The position numbers and the translations under genes were made by a program. The notes under the pieces are model-generated. The model was not told where the DNA came from. It saw only the letters and a program-made list of their open reading frames with translations, and made no database searches. This document shows, one piece after another, positions 60,532 to 64,000 of a stretch of DNA of 64,000 bases (the stretch's first letter is position 1; every line of letters begins with the position of its first letter). Location of the stretch: NCBI GenBank assembly GCA_023313575.1, contig JAJTTP010000003.1:372001-436000 (forward strand), given 5' to 3'. This stretch comes from Eutypella sp. D-1. Its lineage: Eukaryota > Ascomycota > Sordariomycetes > Xylariales > Diatrypaceae.

Positions 60532-63500
60532 ATGCTCATGACACAGTCCCCAGTATCGCCACTGGTAACTACACAAAACAGCAAGACGTATAACTCCCGA
60601 ACTCGATCTCGATCGAACACGTTGGACAACAATCCTGATTCCGCCATTGCGCTTTCTGACGAGCCGGCCTCAACCACGTCGGCTCGCTTCACTAGAGACC
60701 GTGATCACCACGACTTGACCTATAGCTACACGATGAACGGCATAATCGGCACTCAGCCCCCGGGCGACTTATATGTCCGCGCCCTCTACGACTACGAAGC
60801 CGATGACCGCACCAGTCTGAGTTTTCACGAGGGCGATGTTATCCAGGTCATTACGCAGTTGGAGAGTGGCTGGTGGGATGGCGTAATAAACGGTGTCCGC
60901 GGTTGGTTTCCGAGTAACTATTGTCAGATCATCACAAGCCCCGATGAGATACCCGAGGCAGCCCAGGCCGTGGAAGGGGATCAAGTCGACGATGATTACG
61001 AGGACCAAGTCTACGAGGAAGAGATGGATGGCGACCTGGACTCCGACCAAGATGATTTGAACGTCTTGCCTCTCGAGGGTACGCGCCAAAACCAGGCCCC
61101 AAAGTCCAAGGCGGATTTCTGGATACCTCAAGCCACACCAGATGGACGATTGTACTACTTCAACACTCAGACCGGCGAGAGAAGCGTAGAACTCCCCTTA
61201 GAATCGCCCACGTCTCTCAACGAGAATGGTCCTCCCGATAGGATGAGGGCCAACATGCCCGAATACACGAGACCGCCACCCGAGTTGATGGCAGGTGGCA
61301 TGGTACAGGACGAAGACGAAGACTCGGAACTCACTTCAGCGTCAGAAGCAGAGAATGAATCGATGATGAGTTCCATGGGTTCCCTGGTAAGTTGTTATGA
61401 TTCAACCGGACTCGCCTTATTTATATTAACCAGGCCATTAGCCGCCGCGCCAGAAGATCCGTACCTATGCCGGTGAGGCTAGCTTTGGTATTTCTCCGTC
61501 ACCATCCATGGATTCTATCGCTGGCACCGCATCCGCGGCGCGTAGGCCGACCGATCCGTTTATCAACACCCACTTATCAGTTTCTGCAGCGGGTCCAACG
61601 CCCGTACTGGCGTCCGCCACCTCCTTTACGAACCCAGGCTTCAGTCTCCCTCAGGCCGCGACAATCCCCCGCTCCTTCTTCGATGACGGTGCTGCGCAAC
61701 CACTGACTTGGAATTCGCTTGTCGCCAACATGAAGCGCGCCATTGACCGTTACCGCGAAGCCATAACGAGCAGCAACCGATCCGCGTACGTGAGCCGGGC
61801 AGAGGACATCTCAGACCACCTCCGACTGCTCCTTGCCGCTGGCTCGGGTACGACCGACAACCATTCTGGCCAGCCTTCGATCATCTCCACTAACAAAGCT
61901 CTGTATCCACATTTCCGAGACATGATGTCCAAATTTTCCAAGTTGGTTATATCATCACACATCGCCGCGGCGGACTGGCCGAACGCCGAATCTGTCCAGA
62001 AATGTATACAGGAGGCCGACGGCGTCCTGCTGGGCGTATTCAGCTTTGTCGAGGTCGCTAGGCAACAAAGAGGGGAGGATATTCCCAGGCTCTTCCCCGG
62101 CTTCGTCATCGGAAGCAATACCGGAGGAAGCTGGCAGAATAACGGTCTAGGACCTCGCGACCCGATCACGTCGAATTTCCTCGATGACGAGGAGGGTGCC
62201 ATCGAACCAACTGCCATTCTAGATGGGAAACTTCTCGAGAGACTAGATGAGTACAAGAGGATGCTGACTTCCAGTATCAGGGAACTAGAGAAGAACTTGG
62301 GCTTACCCGACAAGATTGTGACCCCCTATCGGCATGAGCTGATTGGTAACAATGTCTGTAACGCCGGCAGCAAAGTATTGGAGATGTTTAGGCCGTGGAT
62401 CGCAATGATCGAGTCGATCGACCTGTCGTCGTTAGGGGATAGCTTTCAGACGCCACAGCTTGCTGACCTCAGCACAAACAAGCAAAGCCTTTACGACAAT
62501 GTCTCTGACCTTGTTCTAGGGTGTCAGGCAGTGGCTGGACCCTTGAGCGATGAGTGGTCAGAAGTCCGAGGGGAATCTTTGGAGGGACGCCTGGATTACG
62601 TGCACTCTTGCGCCCGGGCTCTGGAGACGAACGCTTCCCATATCGGCTTCTCCCTTCAACTCCTGTCAGAACAGGTGCAGATCAACCTACAACGACAAGA
62701 CGGGCGGATGCGAGAGGAGCCGTACCCGCCGCTGAAACGGGGAGATTCAACTCCGTACAACCCGACACATGGCCATAACATATCCCAGACCTCGGTCAGG
62801 CCACCCCTGATAACGTCCAAATCCTATACTGAAGGCGACATTGGTAAACCCACCTATAGGAAGGGTGGTAACTTGTCGAAAGCAGCGAAGGTTTTGGGAG
62901 AAGGTAACCTCCCTGATAGCGTCCAGCCGATCGACGAAACCCCGCCGTTCCTAAAGCTCGACTTTGAACATGACCTTTCTTGGGATCAGAAGACGTCGCC
63001 ACCGTCCATCAAGGGAGGCTCCTTGTTGGCCTTAGCGGAGCAACTTACGCGACATGACAAATTAGACTCGAACTTCAACAATACTTTCCTATTGACCTAC
63101 AGGTCATTTACCACGGCGCGTGAGTTGTTTGAGCTCCTGGTTCAGCGATTCAACATCCAGCCACCAGAGGGCTTGGCAATCCCCGATTTTGATGTGTGGA
63201 GGGACCGCAAGCAGAAGCCAATCCGGTTCCGTGTGGTCAACATCCTGAAGAACTGGTTCGATAATTTCTGGATGGAAGAGCCCAGCGAGGAATCCAAACA
63301 GTTAATTCGGGACGTTTACATATTCGCTAGAGATCACGTGAAGTCCACAGAGACGCCGGGCTCGGGGCCTCTGATGGCAATATTGGATCAACGACTCAAC
63401 AACAGGGAAAACCTGTCAAAGCGCATGATCCAGACGTTCGCACACAATGTGCCCGCGCCAATTATGCCAAAGAACATGAAAAAGCTCAAATTTTTGGACA

Positions 63501-64000
63501 TCGACGTCACCGAATTCGCCCGCCAGCTAACAATCATCGAATCTAAGCTCTACGGTAAGATCAAGCCGACGGAGTGTCTTAACAAGAGATGGCAGAAGAA
63601 GATTGGTGAGGGAGAGCCCGAACCAGCACCCAACGTCAAGGCCCTTATTCTGCACTCCAACCAAATGACAAATTGGGTTGCCGAGATGATCTTAGCTCAG
63701 ATGGACGTGAGGAGGCGTGTCATGGTTATCAAGCACTTCGTGGCGGTTGCTGATGTGAGTCTATCAATAAATTTACACGTAGCGATGTGTATCTTTTACT
63801 AACAAACGCTAAAAGAAATGCCGTGGGCTGAACAACTTCTCGACTCTTACGTCAATCATCTCCGCACTTGGTACCGCGCCCATCGCGCGTTTGAAGCGAA
63901 CCTGGGACCAAGTTCCCGCCCGGATAAATGCAACTTTAGAGACCATGAGGACACTCATGGCAGGCACGAAGAATTTCAGCGAATACCGCGAGGCTCTCCA
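60532..64000 (+). CDS. Ras guanine-nucleotide exchange factor (Cdc25-like) with SH3 and WW-like domains, partial at right edge
   Basis: Exons 60532-61386, 61442-63754 and 63816-64000 (open at the edge) join in phase. Domains in order: an SH3 domain at residues about 80-135 (RALYDYEADDRTSLSFHEGD, then GWWDG and GWFPSNYC); a WW-like segment at about 194-222 (FWIPQATPDGRLYYFNTQTG) whose second Trp is replaced (RSVELPLE); a long Ser/Asn-rich and helical middle; a RasGEF N-terminal domain from about residue 810 (GGSLLALAEQLTRHDKLDSN, FLLTYRSFTTARELFELL); and the catalytic Cdc25 domain from about residue 970 (DVTEFARQLTIIE... LHSNQMTNWVAEMIL). Known role: loading Ras with GTP upstream of cAMP and MAPK signalling at the plasma membrane. 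The acceptor at 61441 was chosen over 61433 because only it keeps the frame. The start Met at 60532 is plausible; a later one at MNGIIGTQPPGD would still keep SH3. Confidence 0.93.

Noticed and set aside
1..64000. CRISPR array, rRNA operon, biosynthetic core enzyme (PKS/NRPS/terpene synthase), intact transposase
   Set aside because: None seen on reading; no signature motifs in any frame.

Overview
The window is nuclear DNA of a filamentous ascomycete (Pezizomycotina, most likely Sordariomycetes). The evidence is short GT-AG introns in nearly every gene, a group I heterotrimeric G-alpha subunit of the exact fungal length and C-terminus, and typical Pezizomycotina families: an RTA1-like membrane protein, a fungal rhodopsin/Pth11-like membrane protein, a fungal STAND-like protein, an AAA ATPase with a large N-terminal region, and a C2H2 plus fungal-specific transcription factor. 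It is gene-poor, with about a dozen genes in 64 kb. Intergenic tracts of 8, 3, 3.4, 10 and 7 kb are full of short TACCTAGGTA/TAGGTAGGTA-like motifs, microsatellites and homopolymers.

Layout, left to right. 1-1192 (-): Smr-domain protein, cut by the left edge. 1193-9285: a long gene-free tract ending in the leader of the G-alpha gene (9286-10530, +). 11911-12216 (-): a possible small single-TM protein. 12391-12470: a 20-bp tandem repeat, followed by a homeodomain plus C2H2 regulator (12708-14870, +) whose last zinc finger lies beyond an in-frame TAA. 16362-18635 (-): a STAND-like protein with no recognisable P-loop, divergent from a large AAA ATPase (19437-24064, +). 24617-26611 (-): a GMC oxidoreductase, divergent from a rhodopsin-like membrane protein (27374-28460, +) with a possible C-terminal frameshift. 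28651-28814: a candidate solo LTR. 29539-30906 (-): GH64 beta-1,3-glucanase-like protein. 34220-35420 (-): secreted, probably GPI-anchored GH16 protein. 38860-41745 (-): C2H2 plus fungal-specific-domain transcription factor. 41746-51937: gene-free. 51938-53346 (+): RTA1-like protein. 53347-60531: gene-free, with a perfect 19-bp hairpin. 60532-64000 (+): SH3/WW-like/RasGEF exchange factor, cut by the right edge.

The genes do not form an obvious operon-like or biosynthetic cluster. Two signalling genes (G-alpha, Ras exchange factor), two cell-wall glucanase-type proteins (GH64, GH16) and two regulators are independent housekeeping or developmental functions. The most accessory-looking stretch is about 11-29 kb: an interrupted homeodomain regulator, a STAND-like protein beside an AAA ATPase, a GMC enzyme beside a membrane receptor-like protein, and an LTR remnant. 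I see no clear case for a wholly new system. The STAND/AAA head-to-head pair and the two genes with disrupted C-termini are the best leads.
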